Part shown: piece after piece, positions 59,459 through 59,653 of the stretch
Layout: the number at the start of each line of letters is the position of its first letter
Numbering within the stretch: position 1 is the stretch's first letter
NCBI RefSeq assembly: GCF_000380005.1
Contig: NZ_KB904201.1
Span: 1-59,653 of the forward strand
Source of the DNA: Streptococcus didelphis DSM 15616
GTDB lineage: Bacteria > Bacillota > Bacilli > Lactobacillales > Streptococcaceae
Direction: 5' to 3'
DNA: 59,653 bases
Notes under the pieces: model-generated
What the model was told of the DNA's origin: nothing
The model's database searches: none
What the model saw: the letters and a program-made list of their open reading frames with translations, nothing else
Translations under genes and position numbers: made by a program

Positions 59459-59574
59459 GCTAAGCGACTTCCCTATCTCACAGGGGGCAACCCCCAACTA
59501 CTTCAGGCGTGCTAGGGCTTAACTGCTGTGTTCGGCATGGGTACAGGTGTATCTCCTAGGCTATCGTCACTTAA
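59459..59574 (-). rRNA. rrf: 5S ribosomal RNA
   Basis: About 116 nt on the minus strand. The 5' TTAAGTGACGATAGCC and 3' GGGAAGTCGCTTAGC pair as helix I, and CCATGCCGAACACAGCAG is the conserved loop B/C region. The remaining 59575-59653 is 23S-5S spacer; the 23S gene lies off the right edge. Confidence 0.96.
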
Positions 59575-59653
59575 CTTTTCAATGGCTTACGGCATTGTAA
59601 TCCACTCAAAATTGAATATCTCTATCTTATCAAGAAAGCTACCTTATTGTCAA

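Overview
The window looks like the origin-proximal region of a pyogenic-group Streptococcus, shown in reverse orientation so that nearly every gene is on the minus strand. The evidence is the S10-spc-alpha ribosomal operon, the streptococcal pur cluster, a ComR/ComS locus with a WW-type pheromone next to ruvB, a PcsB-type CHAP hydrolase after mreCD, and a 17-tRNA array behind a 5S gene. The gene order is close to that of S. pyogenes. PurC and the ComS pheromone are not the S. pyogenes forms I remember, so a relative is more likely; the species call is inference.

Layout by coordinate. 1-634: tandem promoters of an rRNA operon that leaves the window on the left, plus structured RNA behind rplQ. 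635-15600: rplQ, rpoA, rpsK, rpsM, rpmJ, infA, adk, secY and the spc and S10 genes up to rpsJ and its promoter, with structured repeats in several gaps. 15584-22450: MATE transporter, a possible 25-aa peptide, two zinc alcohol dehydrogenases and AdhE, with Rex-like and cre-like sites at their promoters. 22638-25300: OatA-like acyltransferase, MORN-repeat protein, low-Mr tyrosine phosphatase. 25476-31062: deoxynucleoside catabolism (uridine phosphorylase, NupC, DeoC, phosphosugar mutase) with a divergent GntR/UTRA regulator. 31132-33310: ruvB, comS, comR. 33367-50616: the purine genes purB, purK/E, purD, purH, purN/M, purF, purL, purC. This cluster is interrupted by an unknown membrane protein (34842-35711) and by a plus-strand block (38640-41050) encoding a secreted bacteriocin-like protein, a 53-aa membrane protein and a CHAP/SH3-like murein hydrolase. 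50622-57925: acpP, plsX, recO, an aminotransferase, prs, pcsB, mreD, mreC. 57936-59574: 17 tRNA genes and 5S rRNA.

How it fits together. The purine genes make IMP from the PRPP supplied by Prs; PurBox-like sites precede purC and purD. The deo block salvages pyrimidine deoxynucleosides. The most interesting part is competence-linked. ComR and its pheromone gene comS lie about 6 kb from the plus-strand block, and both the bacteriocin-like gene and the CHAP hydrolase are preceded by the same SigX-box-like sequence, TTTTTCGAATA. That block is my best candidate for an incompletely described system: a competence-induced fratricide or predation module in which a cell-wall hydrolase is paired with a bacteriocin-like protein and a possible immunity peptide.

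A second notable feature is a roughly 100-bp hairpin-forming repeat, seen in four copies between ribosomal genes and upstream of purB, whose inner stem changes on both sides while staying paired. No CRISPR array, insertion sequence or clear pseudogene was seen.
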